DNA from: Chromatiales bacterium
GTDB lineage: Bacteria > Pseudomonadota > Gammaproteobacteria > Xanthomonadales > SZUA-36
DNA length: 63,798 bases
NCBI GenBank assembly: GCA_024640025.1
Contig: JAHEFT010000003.1
Location: 1-63,798, forward strand
Reading direction: 5' to 3'
The stretch's first letter is position 1, and the number at the start of each line of letters is the position of its first letter. The notes under the pieces are model-generated. The model had not been told where the DNA came from. It saw only the letters and a list, made by a program, of their open reading frames with translations, and did no database searches. Both the position numbers and the translations under genes were made by a program. Below are positions 9,989 through 21,252 of the stretch, piece after piece.

Positions 9989-11626
9989 ATGAGCGCATTA
10001 ACCCAATCGCAGCAGTGGAAGGCCCTGGAATCACATGCTGAGGAAATGCAAAAAGTACAAATGCGTGATTTGTTCAACGACAATACCCGCTTTGAAAATA
10101 TGTCAATTGATAATCGCGATCTGCGGATCCTGCTCGATTACTCCAAGAATATCGCGACCCGGCAAACCCTCTCTCTCCTTCAGGAACTGGCCGAATTCTC
10201 CGGTGTGGCTGAAAAATCCGCCGCCATGTTTTCAGGAGAAAAAATCAACTGGACGGAAGACCGGGCCGTGTTGCATGTGGCCCTGCGGAACCGCTCCAAC
10301 GACCCGATCATGGTCGGCGGAGAAGATGTTATGCCGGGTATCAATAAGGTCCTCGGCAAAATGAAACGGTTTTCCGAAGACATCCGGAAGGGAACATGGA
10401 AAGGCGCCACCGGTAAACCCATCACCGATGTCGTCAACATCGGTATCGGCGGTTCGGACCTCGGGCCGGTCATGGTCTGCAAGGCCCTGCAACACTACGC
10501 CGATGGACCGGCCGTCCATTTTGTCTCAAACGTGGACAGCACGGACATGGCCGAAACCCTCAAAGTGCTGGCCCCGGAAACGACACTTTTCCTGGTGGCG
10601 TCAAAGACGTTCACGACCCAGGAAACCATGACCAATGCCCAAACGGCAAGAACCTGGCTGGTCAAAGCGCTGGGCGAAGCTGCCGTCACCCATCATTTTG
10701 TGGCACTTTCAACCAATAGCGCGGCCGTTTCTGCCTTCGGCATCAATACCGACAACATGTTCGAGTTTTGGGATTTTGTCGGCGGCCGCTACTCGCTATG
10801 GTCCGCAATAGGCCTGTCGATCGCCATTCGAATCGGTTTCGACCGTTTCGAGGAACTGCTGGAGGGCGCCCATGCGATGGACCGGCATTTTCTGAACAGC
10901 GATCCCGAAGAAAACCTGCCGTTAACCCTGGCCTTGCTGGGCGTCTGGTACAACAACTTTTTCGGAGCACAGACCCATGCCCTGCTCCCCTACGACCAGT
11001 ACCTGAGCCGGTTTGCCGCCTATTTCCAACAGGGCGACATGGAAAGCAACGGAAAAACGACAGACCGGGATGGCCGCCGTGTCGACTACGAAACCGGGCC
11101 TGTGATCTGGGGCGAACCGGGAACCAACGGACAACATGCCTTTTACCAATTGATTCACCAGGGGACCAAGCTGGTCCCGGCGGATTTTATCGGCTTCGTC
11201 AACACCTTGAACCCGGTGGGCGATCACCACGAAAAACTGATGGCCAATTTTTTTGCCCAGACCGAGGCGCTGGCGTTCGGCCTGGACGGCGAGACCGTTG
11301 AGGCCCAACTGCGGACGGCGAGTTATTCCGAAGAAAAGATCCGCTTATTGAAGGCGCACAAAACCTTTGAAGGAAACAGGCCTACCAACAGCATCCTGAT
11401 CGACAGGCTTACGCCCGCCACGCTCGGGTCACTCATTGCTCTTTATGAACACAAAATTTTTGTGCAGGGAGTGATCTGGAACATCAACAGCTTTGACCAG
11501 TGGGGTGTCGAGTTAGGGAAAGCACTGGCCGGCGTGATACTTTCCGAGTTGAAAGAAGGCGATGCGGCCGGTCATGACTGCTCGACGACCGGCCTTATTG
11601 CACACTTTATTTCACGACAGGGCTAA
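9989..11626 (+). CDS. pgi: Glucose-6-phosphate isomerase
   Basis: A 545-residue protein. I chose the ATG at 9989 because AAGGAG lies a few bases upstream; an in-frame TTG at 9962 would overlap the promoter -10 box. Family signatures are clear: [15 protein letters not shown] (sugar-phosphate binding), [14 protein letters not shown], and the C-terminal [14 protein letters not shown] region. It interconverts glucose 6-phosphate and fructose 6-phosphate in the cytoplasm. Fructose 6-phosphate is also an acceptor for the sucrose-phosphate synthase encoded at 36 kb. It converges on the RND pump gene with six bases between the stops. Confidence 0.97.
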   Translation: MSALTQSQQWKALESHAEEMQKVQMRDLFNDNTRFENMSIDNRDLRILLDYSKNIATRQTLSLLQELAEFSGVAEKSAAMFSGEKINWTEDRAVLHVALRNRSNDPIMVGGEDVMPGINKVLGKMKRFSEDIRKGTWKGATGKPITDVVNIGIGGSDLGPVMVCKALQHYADGPAVHFVSNVDSTDMAETLKVLAPETTLFLVASKTFTTQETMTNAQTARTWLVKALGEAAVTHHFVALSTNSAAVSAFGINTDNMFEFWDFVGGRYSLWSAIGLSIAIRIGFDRFEELLEGAHAMDRHFLNSDPEENLPLTLALLGVWYNNFFGAQTHALLPYDQYLSRFAAYFQQGDMESNGKTTDRDGRRVDYETGPVIWGEPGTNGQHAFYQLIHQGTKLVPADFIGFVNTLNPVGDHHEKLMANFFAQTEALAFGLDGETVEAQLRTASYSEEKIRLLKAHKTFEGNRPTNSILIDRLTPATLGSLIALYEHKIFVQGVIWNINSFDQWGVELGKALAGVILSELKEGDAAGHDCSTTGLIAHFISRQG

Positions 11627-11632
11627 ACCGCT

Positions 11633-14600
11633 CTAGCTGGTCTGATCCGCGATGGTTTTATCGGCCGCTGATTTCCGGCCATGGAACCAACTCACCATGC
11701 GCTTCCGGACCCTCGCCCTCAATGCTGTGATGTCCACACCGATGGCATACAAGGCGGGCACCATCAGCAGCGTTACGAAGAAAGCGACAAAAACGCCGGA
11801 CACCAGCGATACCACGATCGGAATCAGGAATTTGGCCTGGATGGACCGTTCCAGCATCATCGGCGTCAGGCCCAGGATGGTAGTGGCCGTCGTCAGCATG
11901 ATGGGGCGAAACCGGACTACGCCGGCTTCGACTACCGCCTCGAGCGGCGCCATGCCCTTTTCACGCAGTCGGTTGGTGTAGTCGATCAGCACAAGGTTGT
12001 CGTTGACCACCACGCCTGCTGCAGCCGCGATGCCGAAATAACTGAAAATCGCCATGGTCATGCCGAGTACGGCGTGGCCGTAGATGGCCCCGACATAAGC
12101 ATACGGCATGGCAACCAGGATCAGGATCGGTTGCCAGTAACTGCGAAAGGCTACGGCCAGCATGGCATACATGGCAAAAAAAGCGATCACGTACAACCCC
12201 AGCACTTCCTTGATGAAACGCGCTTCACCTTCGGCCTGGCCAACCGAACCCCGCTGAATCCCGGGGTAACGCTTCTCCCAGTCCGGGAAAAAGTTCTGTT
12301 CCAGGTCCTCCATGATTTCGTCCCGCACGTGTTTCTTGAGGTCGGCTGACACCCGCGCAGCCCGGTTGCCGTTCCAGCGCTGGATTCGCTTGATACCCGG
12401 CGCGTATTCAAGTTCGGCTACGGACAGCAACGGCACTTCACGACCATCCGCTGTCCGGACGCGGAAATGCTTCAGGCTCTCGATGGACCGCCTGGACTCC
12501 AGTGGGTAATGGACCATGACCTTCACATCCTGGCCCTCTCGGGGCAGGCGCTGAACCTCCTCACCGTAGTAGGCCTGGCGGACCTGGCGGGTCACGTCCG
12601 ACATCGTCAGACCCAGCTTGTGTGCGCCCGGCTTCAGGACAATTCGGATTTCTTCCGAGGCGCTTTCGAGATTGTTGCGAACGTCATAGAGGGTTTCATA
12701 GCTGTGTAGCTGGCTTTCGAGGTCGTTGACCGCGACGCGCAATACATCCAGATCCGGGTGGCGGATTGACAGTTCAAACCCGGGGCCGTCGTTGTTGTGG
12801 GTATATTCGACCGAAACCTCTTTGGCGTCGGGTACGTCCCCCATCAATTCGCGCAACCGGATCGCCGCTTCCTTGGCGCTCAAGTCACGCACTTCCGGCG
12901 GAGCCAGTTTTACAATGGCCATAACGCTGTCGCGGCGTGAACGGGTATACCAGTTTTCAATCAGCACGCCCTCGCCGCCGGTGCGCTGGTTGACCTCTTC
13001 TACCAGTTCACGCTCTGCGTTCTCCAATTGCGCGAGGATTTCCAAAGCACGGCTGTAGGGCGCACCTTCCGGCATCACCACGTTGACGATGACTTCATCG
13101 GACTCTATCTCCGGCATAAAGGCCTTCTTGACCCAGCCGGTAGTGAACAGCGCAAATCCGACCAGCAGCAACGTAATGAAGAAACTGAAAGTCAGGTATC
13201 GCCGGTCCACTGCAAACTGACCGATTTTGCGATACCTCTTGTGCGCAAAATGGATAATTCCATCCGAAATGTGCTTCTGAAAATGGCCGAACCAACCCAG
13301 CAACTCGTCCTTTCGGAGTTTCATTCCGGAGAGGTGGGAAGGAAGGATAAACAGGGCTTCGACCAGGGAGAACATCAGCGCCAGTATCACCACCCAGGTA
13401 ATATGGCGGGTGAACTCGCTGGTGGAACCACTCAGAAACAACCATGGCAGGAAGGCCATTATCGTTGTCAAAACACCGAATATGACGGGCTTTGCCACCA
13501 ACCGCGCACCCGAGATTACAGAGTCGATGCCACCGCCGATGCGATGCGCCTCGGAATGGATGCCTTCACCGACCACGATAGCGTCGTCGACCACGATGCC
13601 CAGCACCAACAGAAGGGCAAAAGTAGACAACATGTTCAGGGAAACACCAACTGACGGCAGAAATACAAAGGCTCCTGAATAAGCCGTGGCGATACCTACG
13701 GCGACCCAAAATGCCACGATAGGCCGCAGCGTGAGCACCAGGAAGACAAAAACCAGGATCAATCCAACGAATGCCGAACTGCCGATGGTCTTCATGCGAC
13801 CTTTGAAGTCCTCGGCATTGTCGGTCCACAAGGTCAGCCTGGCGCCTTCCGGCAAGGTCTCCTGGCGTTTATCGATCCATTCCCTGATCGACTCGGAAGC
13901 CTTGACGATATCCATGGTTTCGGTGGTCATCACCTGGATCAGAACCGCGGGTTCACCATTCAATGTCGCCTGAATGGGATCGTCCTCGAAACCGTCAATC
14001 ACGGTTGCAACGTCGCCGACGCGGACCGTGCCGCCATCGTCTGTCTGCCGGATAATGATGTTCTCGAATTCAGCCTGCGTGTCCGCCTGGCTGCGGACCT
14101 TGATCTGGTAGGTTCCTGTCTCAGTGCGAACAGAACCGGTTGACTGGTTAATCGAAGAATTTCGAATTGCAGTAGCCACTTCACTGAAGCTCAGGCCATA
14201 ACGACGCAATGCTTCCTCGCTGACTTCGACAGAGACTTCTTCGCGGCGCACGCCAAACAACTGAACGACTGAAACAGCCGGAAGCACTGCGGCTTCGAGG
14301 CGCAATTTTTCTGCCAGGCGTTTCAATTCACGTTCCGTCAAGTCGCCATGAACGGCGACCCTGATGAACTCATCGCGGTTAACCCATTGGCGAACCTGGG
14401 GAGGCTCGATGTCGCGAGGAAAGGAAGATATAGAGTCAACCCGGATTTTCACATCATTCATGAACTGCGTGAAATCGACCTGCTGCTCGGCCAGTATATA
14501 GACCCCTCCATAACCTTCGGCAGAGGTCGAACGAACCCACTCGATCGCATCCATGTCCCTGACCGATTCCTCGATCCGGGCGACGATTTGCTCTTCGACT

Positions 14601-14776
14601 TCCTGTGGTGCGGCGCCGGGCCAGGTCACTTCAATTTCCAGCCCGGGGAACCGCACCTGCGGATCCATTTCGCGTTCCAGGGAGGTAAAACCGATGATGC
14701 CGGAGACGAAAATTCCTACCATCAGCAGGTTGGCGGCGACCGAGTTACGCGCCCACCATTCGATCAGTTTATTCAT
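11633..14776 (-). CDS. RND family efflux transporter, inner-membrane pump (HAE1/AcrB-like)
   Basis: A 1047-residue protein of the usual length for AcrB/MMPL-type RND permeases. The first membrane helix follows MNKLIEWWARNSVAANLLMVG, two large periplasmic loops are present, and the transmembrane-4 relay motif GIVVDDAIVVGEG carries the paired aspartates used for proton coupling. It would export hydrophobic or amphiphilic compounds through an adaptor and an outer-membrane channel. The adaptor is encoded 12 bases upstream; no outer-membrane factor gene is in the window. The substrate range cannot be told from sequence. Confidence 0.93.
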   Translation of the reverse strand: MNKLIEWWARNSVAANLLMVGIFVSGIIGFTSLEREMDPQVRFPGLEIEVTWPGAAPQEVEEQIVARIEESVRDMDAIEWVRSTSAEGYGGVYILAEQQVDFTQFMNDVKIRVDSISSFPRDIEPPQVRQWVNRDEFIRVAVHGDLTERELKRLAEKLRLEAAVLPAVSVVQLFGVRREEVSVEVSEEALRRYGLSFSEVATAIRNSSINQSTGSVRTETGTYQIKVRSQADTQAEFENIIIRQTDDGGTVRVGDVATVIDGFEDDPIQATLNGEPAVLIQVMTTETMDIVKASESIREWIDKRQETLPEGARLTLWTDNAEDFKGRMKTIGSSAFVGLILVFVFLVLTLRPIVAFWVAVGIATAYSGAFVFLPSVGVSLNMLSTFALLLVLGIVVDDAIVVGEGIHSEAHRIGGGIDSVISGARLVAKPVIFGVLTTIMAFLPWLFLSGSTSEFTRHITWVVILALMFSLVEALFILPSHLSGMKLRKDELLGWFGHFQKHISDGIIHFAHKRYRKIGQFAVDRRYLTFSFFITLLLVGFALFTTGWVKKAFMPEIESDEVIVNVVMPEGAPYSRALEILAQLENAERELVEEVNQRTGGEGVLIENWYTRSRRDSVMAIVKLAPPEVRDLSAKEAAIRLRELMGDVPDAKEVSVEYTHNNDGPGFELSIRHPDLDVLRVAVNDLESQLHSYETLYDVRNNLESASEEIRIVLKPGAHKLGLTMSDVTRQVRQAYYGEEVQRLPREGQDVKVMVHYPLESRRSIESLKHFRVRTADGREVPLLSVAELEYAPGIKRIQRWNGNRAARVSADLKKHVRDEIMEDLEQNFFPDWEKRYPGIQRGSVGQAEGEARFIKEVLGLYVIAFFAMYAMLAVAFRSYWQPILILVAMPYAYVGAIYGHAVLGMTMAIFSYFGIAAAAGVVVNDNLVLIDYTNRLREKGMAPLEAVVEAGVVRFRPIMLTTATTILGLTPMMLERSIQAKFLIPIVVSLVSGVFVAFFVTLLMVPALYAIGVDITALRARVRKRMVSWFHGRKSAADKTIADQTS

Positions 14777-14788
14777 GTGTGATTATTC

Positions 14789-15961
14789 CTAACCGCTGGT
14801 CTTGCGAAAAACAGGTTCAACGTCCATCCCGTCTACCGCGTTGGGTAAAGTGGAAGTGACGACCTGCTCTCCCGTACTCACTCCGCTGGTCACCATGACC
14901 TGCTCTTCAGAGGTTGAGAGAACTTTCACCGTTCTGATTTCCAGCCGGTTCTCAGCGTTGATCACGTAAACCGTATCCTGGTTGCGTAAAGCCAGTCGGG
15001 GTATGACATAAGCTGGCAGTTCTGAGATACCCTCAATTTCTGCACTGACAAACATGCCAACCGCCAGCGGCATGCCCCCCGTGGCCCCAAGCCCGTAGGG
15101 ATCGACCACCTCTGCAGTTGCGTAAATAAGGCGTGTGTCCTGGTTGATGGCGGCATCGACCCTTACGATCCGGCCTTGCCAGAAAAAATCACGATTGCCC
15201 AGAGCAGACCTGAAACTGACCTGTGGCGCGTCAAGCAAATCTTCCGCCCGGTAGCCGAGGGGCAAATTGAGTTCGACCAACTGGCCGTCGGTCAGCGGCA
15301 GGCGAACCTCGGCGGTGTCAATCGAAAAAACCCGTCCGACTTTGGAACCGGCCGAGACGTACTGGCCAATACCGGCGTAACGTTCACGAACCCGGCCGAA
15401 AAAAGGTACCTTGATCTCAGTGCGTTCCAGGTCAAGCCGCGCCTCGCTCAAATCAGCCCTGGCGGCGAGCAGCTTGGCCTCGGCCTCAGCTACCTGGGTC
15501 AGGTTAAGGGAGAATGGAGTAGGTTCCTGGCCTTTGCGTCCGTCACGCCACTCTTCTTCTTTCAGTTTGGCCGTCGCCTGCTGACGCTCCAGGGCTGTCT
15601 GTGCCTCGGCCACTTGCGCCTCGGCCCTGATCACCGCCACTCTGTATTCGGTATCCTCAATCTTCAATAACATGCTGTCAGGAGTAAATTCAGCACCCTC
15701 GTTGAAACTCTCCGACATGGCCACGATACGCCCGGACACCTGCGGGATAAGGTCGATCTCCGTCTTTGGCCTGACTTCGCCCTGGGTATGGACTGAAATC
15801 GTAACTTGCTCGGACTTTACTTCATCCACGTAAAGTGAAATCGGTCGCGCTTCATCGTCCTTTTTTTCCGGCTCGGGTTTTGCTGCAATCAGTATCTGGA
15901 CGATGCCGATCCCTGCAGCCAGTACCAGCACAGGCGCTGCAATTCTGAAGAATTTTTTCAC
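14789..15961 (-). CDS. RND efflux periplasmic adaptor (membrane fusion protein)
   Basis: I place the start at the GTG ending at 15961 (390 residues), because AGAGG lies eight bases upstream and the sequence then opens with VKKFFRIAAPVLVLAAGIGIVQ, a proper membrane anchor. A longer reading to 16039 adds 26 unlikely residues. The order is N-terminal anchor, lipoyl half-motif (SGRIVAMSESFNEGAEF), alpha-hairpin coiled coil (about 110-190), second lipoyl half, then beta-barrel and membrane-proximal domains, as in HlyD/AcrA-type adaptors. It links the pump encoded downstream to an outer-membrane channel. Confidence 0.9.
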   Translation of the reverse strand: MKKFFRIAAPVLVLAAGIGIVQILIAAKPEPEKKDDEARPISLYVDEVKSEQVTISVHTQGEVRPKTEIDLIPQVSGRIVAMSESFNEGAEFTPDSMLLKIEDTEYRVAVIRAEAQVAEAQTALERQQATAKLKEEEWRDGRKGQEPTPFSLNLTQVAEAEAKLLAARADLSEARLDLERTEIKVPFFGRVRERYAGIGQYVSAGSKVGRVFSIDTAEVRLPLTDGQLVELNLPLGYRAEDLLDAPQVSFRSALGNRDFFWQGRIVRVDAAINQDTRLIYATAEVVDPYGLGATGGMPLAVGMFVSAEIEGISELPAYVIPRLALRNQDTVYVINAENRLEIRTVKVLSTSEEQVMVTSGVSTGEQVVTSTLPNAVDGMDVEPVFRKTSG

Positions 15962-16339
15962 TGGAAAACCTCTATCTTGCTTTCTACCCAATTCCAGCAC
16001 ACGTGATGCGCGTATGCATGAGCCAAAAGTAAGGCCCATTTATTACCTAGACGTGCCAAACCTCCTTTTGGTTGCACTCATTCTCACCATCCGTTTTTTA
16101 CAGGGCTCTGCAGTAGTCCACACCCATCGATATTTTGTCGATTCGGACACCATTTGCTGAGCGTGAAATTTCCAAGCTTTTTGTCAATCTGGGGCGCCCG
16201 GTCATCCTGGCACTGCTTTACCTGGCGGCGCTGTCGGCGTAACGACTAATGCTGATGATCCTGCATGGCTGGTACCAGGGGAATTAAAAACCCCCGCCGC
16301 ACAGGCGGCAGGGGTTTGCAAAGCACTAACAGGTTTGGG
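15962..16339. other. Intergenic region upstream of the RND adaptor
   Basis: This 378-base stretch separates the minus-strand adaptor gene from pntB. It must hold the efflux operon promoter, but I see no convincing -35/-10 pair. Its right end contains the pntB terminator (16286-16317). A short TTG-initiated reading of 35 codons on the plus strand near 16135-16245 ends in a hydrophobic tail; I do not call it a gene. Confidence 0.5.
16286..16317 (-). terminator. Rho-independent terminator of pntAB
   Basis: On the minus strand the sequence folds into a GC-rich hairpin (AAACCCCTGCCGCC, short loop, GGCGGGGGTTT) followed by a run of Ts. It begins 22 bases after the pntB stop codon. Confidence 0.8.
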
Positions 16340-17743
16340 CTAAAGCGCCTTGAACACCGCTTCCAGTGTTTCCCTGGCGTCGCCAAACAGCATGCGCGTA
16401 TTATCCAGGAAAAACAGCGGGTTCTGAACGCCGGCATAACCGGTCGCCATGCTGCGTTTGAGCACGATCGTGGTCTTGCCTTCCCAGCATTCCAGCACCG
16501 GCATGCCGCCGATCGGGCCTTCCGGATCCGTCAGCGCTGAAGGGTTGACGATATCATTGGCCCCGATAACGATGGAGACATCGACTTTCGGGAAATCGTC
16601 GTTGATTTCATCCATTTCGAAAACGATGTCGTAGGGAACCTTGGCCTCGGCCAGCAGCACGTTCATATGGCCCGGCATACGCCCCGCAACCGGGTGAATG
16701 CCAAAACGGACATTGATTTTTTTGTTGCGCAGAGTACCCGTGATCTCATTGACGATATGCTGCGCCTGGGCAACTGCCATGCCGTATCCGGGAATGATCA
16801 TCACTTCCTTGGAGTCGTTGAGCAGTTCGGCCGTCTCTTCAGCCGATATCGGCACAACCTCACCCTGGTCTTCGCCGCCGGCGACGACGGTGCCTTCAGA
16901 AGTACCGAAGCCGCCTGCTATTACCGAGAGGAATTTGCGATTCATGGCGCGGCACATGATGTAACTCAGGATCGCGCCGCTGGAACCGACCAATGCACCG
17001 GTAACGATCAGCAGATCGTTGCCCAGCATGAACCCGGTCGCTGACGCCGCCCAACCCGAATAGCTGTTGAGCATGGAGACCACTACCGGCATGTCCGCTC
17101 CGCCGATGGCCATCACCATGTGAATACCGAACACCAGGGCGATGACGGTCATGATGATGAGCGGCTGCATGCCTCCACCCGCCGCCGACTGCACAACGAA
17201 CTCGTAGGCAAACCATATGGCGGCCAGCAGGAGCAGTAAGTTGAACCAGTGCCTTCCGGGCAGGGTCAGGGGCTTGCCGCCGATTCGGCCGGACAACTTG
17301 CCGAATGCGATGACGGAACCCGAAAACGTGACCGCGCCGATCAGCACACCGAGATAGGTCTCGATATCATGGATGGTCAGTTCGACGCCCGCATAATGGG
17401 CCAGCCGCTCCGGATCCATGAAGTTGGCGAATCCGACGGCTACCGCCGCGGCGCCCACCAGGCTGTGCAGTATGGCAACGAGTTCCGGCATCTGGGTCAT
17501 CTGTACACGGCGGGCAGCAATGAGCCCGATCGTGCCGCCGACGACCAGCGCGACCAGAATATATTCGTAATGCTGTGTGACGACGCCCATCACCGTTGCG
17601 ATCAGCGCGATCGTCATGCCGATGATGCCGTACCAGTTGCCCCGCCTGGCCGTTTCCTGGTTGGAAAGCCCGCCGAGGGCGAGGATGAAAAGGATGGTCG
17701 CAAGGATATACGACATGGCAATTATTCCAGTGTTGGTAATCAT
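16340..17743 (-). CDS. pntB: NAD(P) transhydrogenase subunit beta
   Basis: I place the start at the ATG ending at 17743 (467 residues), seven bases after the pntA stop and with an AGG ribosome-binding site; this also matches the E. coli PntB N-terminus. The first half is a set of membrane helices forming the proton channel. The C-terminal half (from about [15 protein letters not shown]) is domain III, which binds NADP(H), with [11 protein letters not shown] as the dinucleotide-binding loop. The enzyme uses the proton gradient to reduce NADP+ with NADH. Translation is probably coupled to pntA. Confidence 0.96.
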   Translation of the reverse strand: MITNTGIIAMSYILATILFILALGGLSNQETARRGNWYGIIGMTIALIATVMGVVTQHYEYILVALVVGGTIGLIAARRVQMTQMPELVAILHSLVGAAAVAVGFANFMDPERLAHYAGVELTIHDIETYLGVLIGAVTFSGSVIAFGKLSGRIGGKPLTLPGRHWFNLLLLLAAIWFAYEFVVQSAAGGGMQPLIIMTVIALVFGIHMVMAIGGADMPVVVSMLNSYSGWAASATGFMLGNDLLIVTGALVGSSGAILSYIMCRAMNRKFLSVIAGGFGTSEGTVVAGGEDQGEVVPISAEETAELLNDSKEVMIIPGYGMAVAQAQHIVNEITGTLRNKKINVRFGIHPVAGRMPGHMNVLLAEAKVPYDIVFEMDEINDDFPKVDVSIVIGANDIVNPSALTDPEGPIGGMPVLECWEGKTTIVLKRSMATGYAGVQNPLFFLDNTRMLFGDARETLEAVFKAL

Positions 17744-17750
17744 GACGGCC

Positions 17751-19283
17751 TCACTTCCTGAACATTTCAAGCATACGGCGGGTGACTGCAAAACCACCGA
17801 AGATGTTGATACTGGCAATTCCCACGGTTACGACCGCGATCCACATGATCAGCTCGTTATCCGAACTGACCTGTATCAGGGCACCGATAATGATGATGCT
17901 TGATATCGCGTTGGTTACGCTCATCAGCGGCGTGTGCAAAGCAGCCGTCACGTTCCAGATCACCATGTAACCGACGAAGCAGGCCAGCACAAACACCGTG
18001 AAATGCGCCATGAACGATGCCGGCGCCACCGCGCCCAGTCCCAGCAGCGCGAGGCCGGCGATCACCATGCCGATGATGGGGCCCATCACCGATGGCTTTT
18101 TCTTCTCGACGACTGGCGCGGGTGCTGGTTTGGCCTTCTTCGGGGCCGCGGACAATTTTGGCGCCGGTGGCGGCCAGGTGGTTTCACCATCCTTGCAAAC
18201 CGTTGCGCCCCGGAATACCTCGTCTTCCATATCGACCACGATCTGGCCATCTTTCTCAGGGGTCAGGTCGGTCAGCAGGTGCCGCAGGTTGGTCGCGTAT
18301 AGCTGGCTGGATTGTGCTGCCAGACGGCTGGGCAAGTCAGTGTAGCCGATCAGGGTCACGCCCTTATGCACGGCGACTTTCCCGGGCTCCGTCAGCTCAC
18401 AGTTGCCGCCCTGTTCTGCGGCCAGGTCGACGATGACGCTTCCGTCCTTCATTGACTCGACCATTTCCGCAGTAATCAGGCGCGGTGCGGGCCGGCCGGG
18501 TATCAGCGCGGTGGTGATGATGATGTCCACGTCTTTGGCCTGCTCGGCAAACAATTCCATCTCGGCCTTGATGAATTCGTCACTCATGACTTTGGCGTAG
18601 CCGCCTTCACCCGAGCCGTCTTCATCCGCGAAGTCCAGCATCAGGAACTCGGCGCCCATGCTTTCGATTTGTTCTTTGACTTCAGGACGGGTATCGAAAG
18701 AGCGAACAATTGCGCCCATGCTCTGCGCGGCGCCAATCGCGGCGAGACCGGCGACACCGGCGCCGATCACCAGGACCTTGGCGGGCGGTACTTTGCCGGC
18801 GGCCGTTATCTGCCCGGTGAAAAAGCGGCCGAAATGCTGGGCCGCTTCGATCACAGCCCGGTATCCGGCGATGTTCGCCATGGAACTGAGCGCATCCACT
18901 TTCTGGGCGCGCGAAATGCGCGGCACACTGTCCATCGCCATGGCGGTTACGCCGCGGTCGGTAAGTTGCTGAAGCAGTTCAGGATTTTGCGCAGGCCACA
19001 GGAAGCTGATCAGCGTCTGGCCGGACTTGAGCCGCGCCGCCTCTTCGTCGTCGGGGCCGCGGACTTTGAGAATAATGTCTGAATTGCCCCAGATATCCCC
19101 TGCTGTTGCTGCGACCGTACAACCGGCCGATTCATAAGCCGCGTCGGAATAATTCGCAGCGGCACCCGCATTGGACTCAACTGCAACTTCAAAACCCAGC
19201 TTGATTAACTGGGCGGCCACATCCGGGGTCGTGGCGACGCGCTTTTCACCCGCAAATATCTCCCTCGGTACGCCGATTCTCAT
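17751..19283 (-). CDS. pntA: NAD(P) transhydrogenase subunit alpha
   Basis: A 510-residue, full-length E. coli-type alpha subunit. Domain I (about residues 1-370) is homologous to alanine dehydrogenase: it opens [20 protein letters not shown] and has the NAD-binding loop [20 protein letters not shown] Pro/Lys/Ala-rich linker at about 375-395 leads to membrane helices at the C-terminus. In many alphaproteobacteria this subunit is split in two; here it is not. The start has GGAG nine bases upstream. It is co-transcribed with pntB and supplies NADPH for biosynthesis. Confidence 0.96.
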   Translation of the reverse strand: MRIGVPREIFAGEKRVATTPDVAAQLIKLGFEVAVESNAGAAANYSDAAYESAGCTVAATAGDIWGNSDIILKVRGPDDEEAARLKSGQTLISFLWPAQNPELLQQLTDRGVTAMAMDSVPRISRAQKVDALSSMANIAGYRAVIEAAQHFGRFFTGQITAAGKVPPAKVLVIGAGVAGLAAIGAAQSMGAIVRSFDTRPEVKEQIESMGAEFLMLDFADEDGSGEGGYAKVMSDEFIKAEMELFAEQAKDVDIIITTALIPGRPAPRLITAEMVESMKDGSVIVDLAAEQGGNCELTEPGKVAVHKGVTLIGYTDLPSRLAAQSSQLYATNLRHLLTDLTPEKDGQIVVDMEDEVFRGATVCKDGETTWPPPAPKLSAAPKKAKPAPAPVVEKKKPSVMGPIIGMVIAGLALLGLGAVAPASFMAHFTVFVLACFVGYMVIWNVTAALHTPLMSVTNAISSIIIIGALIQVSSDNELIMWIAVVTVGIASINIFGGFAVTRRMLEMFRK

Positions 19284-19394
19284 AAGAAATCTCCAAATGA
19301 AATGTCATTGACTAAATCAAAGGTGAGCATACCGGCAAAATGAGCCAACGAGTAGATTTAGGTCAATAAAATGAACTTTTTTGCATGATTTGCG

Positions 19395-20345
19395 CTAAGA
19401 CGTAAATTTACCGCGGCGGATACGTTCCGCTTCCATCTGCTCAACTTCACGTGAACCTGAAATAACGATGTCTGGATCCGGCACGAAGTCCAGGTCGTAA
19501 TTACCCCGTTCGTACGGCACCGAGTTGAGGATGACACGAAGTGAATTCAGTCGCGCTTCGTGTTTGTTGTTTGAGCGGATAACCGTCCAGGGCGCATGGT
19601 TTGAATGCGTACGTTTTAACATCTCATACTTCTGGGTGGTAAAATCATCCCAGCGTTCCTGGGCCTGCAAATCCACTTCGCTCAATTTCCACTGGCGCAG
19701 GGGGTCATTCTGGCGACGGTCGAAACGCTGCGCCTGCTCTCCCTTTGTCACACTGAAATACAACTTGACCAGAATGGTGCCCTGTCGAACCAGGTCCCGT
19801 TCAAAGCCGACCACTCCTTTCATGAAGACCTGGTACTCCTCCGGTGTGCAGAAACCGAAAATCGGCTCCACGATTGCCCGGTTATACCAACTACGATCAA
19901 ACAAAACCGCTTCACCACCGCGCGGAAAGTGTTCGACATAGCGCTGGAAAAACCATTGCGTGCGCATCGCGTCCGTCGGCTTGCCCAGCGCAACTACCCG
20001 GTAATGTTTTTCATTCATGTACCGGGCTACCCGGCGAATCGTTCCGCCTTTTCCGGAAGCGTCGCGGCCTTCGAATAAAATGATCATGCGGCGCTTGGTT
20101 TCTTCCAGGTATTTCTGCATCAGGATGAGTTCGGCCTGGAATGGCTTCAGACTTCTTTCATTTTCGGCTTTCTGCAGGGTATTGAGAATCTTTTTGGCAC
20201 CATACCCCTGAATGGCGTCCCGTAGCGGTTGGCTTTCGCTCAGGATGTCTTCGGCCGTTGCCGTATTTTCGGGTTCTGAACCGGGATCGGAATCGATGGA
20301 TGTTTGTGCCAATTCGGGTTCGGGCTTTTGCACTGGTGTCGTCAC
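19395..20345 (-). CDS. ppk2: Polyphosphate kinase 2 family protein
   Basis: A 316-residue protein with a GTG start and GAGG about ten bases upstream. The PPK2 core begins near residue 75: Walker A FEGRDASGKGG at 91-101, RTQWFFQRYVEHFPRGGE at 128-145, Walker B VLFDRSWYNRAIVEP at 147-161, and a lid region rich in Arg and Lys. PPK2 enzymes transfer phosphate between polyphosphate and nucleotides (ADP/GDP or AMP). The first 40 residues are acidic and low-complexity. A second PPK2 is encoded at 21253; the unknown gene at 20443 lies between. The nucleotide preference (class I, II or III) cannot be fixed by eye. Confidence 0.93.
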   Translation of the reverse strand: MTTPVQKPEPELAQTSIDSDPGSEPENTATAEDILSESQPLRDAIQGYGAKKILNTLQKAENERSLKPFQAELILMQKYLEETKRRMIILFEGRDASGKGGTIRRVARYMNEKHYRVVALGKPTDAMRTQWFFQRYVEHFPRGGEAVLFDRSWYNRAIVEPIFGFCTPEEYQVFMKGVVGFERDLVRQGTILVKLYFSVTKGEQAQRFDRRQNDPLRQWKLSEVDLQAQERWDDFTTQKYEMLKRTHSNHAPWTVIRSNNKHEARLNSLRVILNSVPYERGNYDLDFVPDPDIVISGSREVEQMEAERIRRGKFTS

Positions 20346-20442
20346 TTTAAAAAAACCTCTGTTTCGCCGGGCTGGTTATAGTATCAACTACGCCCATCCC
20401 AGTCAGGGTAAATCCGGCGCCTGTCATGAGGCACGTCAATTT

Positions 20443-21132
20443 TCATGCGTTGGAACGGAACGTCTGCCCCTTGCCAAGCGGCCCGAACCACAACATCGAA
20501 CAAATCATGTCGAAACTGCGAACCTTTTCAGGCTTGCCCTCACTACCCCTGGCGGTATCAGCCTCGAAATGCCAAATCAACCCCGGCGCGTCCTTGAAGG
20601 GACCGGACCTGAGGTCGTCTTCGTACAGGCGGTGTAAAACATCGGAATCCGACAAACCAAAGGACAATATGCGAATCAACCAGGGAGCCGTTGCGGCAGC
20701 CAGGGCGGTCGATCCCGCTTCGGAAAGCGCCTGCACGGTAAATTTCAAGCGCAACGCATCGGGTGTTCCGTAGCGGTTTGGAAAGGCCTGGTGGAGCAGC
20801 ACTACGGCAATAAAAAGTCCGCGCTGCTGCTCGACCGTGGCGAAGTCATCCCAGGGGCTTGTTTCCTGCAAATCATCTACCAGGTTTTGCCGCACTCCCG
20901 ACCGCATGGCGTCGCCAAATATAATCTCCAACACCAGTTCTCCGGCGGCCTGGTTGCCGAGATCCTGCAAGGCCATCAGCGCCATCTCCAGCAGGTCGGA
21001 CTCGACTATACTTTTCGCATCGTCGATCTCCGCTTTTACCAGCAATTGCCGCAACGCCTCAGCAGGCCAAATGCCGGGCAGAGAGTGAACCTCCTCTGCG
21101 GAAAGTATGCTCACCTCAAAAGGACTCGTCAT
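20443..21132 (-). CDS. Conserved-looking protein of unknown function between two PPK2 genes
   Basis: A 229-residue protein with a good ribosome-binding site (AGGAG nine bases before the ATG at 21132). No signal peptide or membrane segment is seen; the sequence looks mainly alpha-helical. I do not recognise a family. It precedes the ppk2 gene at 19395 in the same direction with 97 bases between, and is divergent from the other ppk2 at 21253. That placement suggests a link to polyphosphate or nucleotide metabolism, but no motif supports a reaction. Confidence 0.65.
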   Translation of the reverse strand: MTSPFEVSILSAEEVHSLPGIWPAEALRQLLVKAEIDDAKSIVESDLLEMALMALQDLGNQAAGELVLEIIFGDAMRSGVRQNLVDDLQETSPWDDFATVEQQRGLFIAVVLLHQAFPNRYGTPDALRLKFTVQALSEAGSTALAAATAPWLIRILSFGLSDSDVLHRLYEDDLRSGPFKDAPGLIWHFEADTARGSEGKPEKVRSFDMICSMLWFGPLGKGQTFRSNA

Positions 21133-21237
21133 GGCGCTCCTGTTCCGGAATTGATATTTTGGCTGTAATTGTAACCCTATGGTCAGTGAATCAAGCTTAG
21201 ATGCGGAGGCCTTGTTCGAGCTGACCGGTTAAAACCT

Positions 21238-21243
21238 TATAAT
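21238..21243 (+). promoter_or_regulatory. -10 box immediately upstream of the second ppk2 start
   Basis: A perfect TATAAT ends nine bases before the ATG at 21253. Transcription would start around 21250, making the mRNA nearly leaderless, although GAGGG (21244-21248) lies between. A -35 is unclear (TTGTTC at 21212 gives a 20-base spacer). Confidence 0.45.
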
Positions 21244-21252
21244 GAGGGCCTG

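Noticed and set aside
16135-16245. A TTG-started 35-codon frame with a hydrophobic end
   Set aside because: No ribosome-binding site and no homolog known to me; too short to support by eye.
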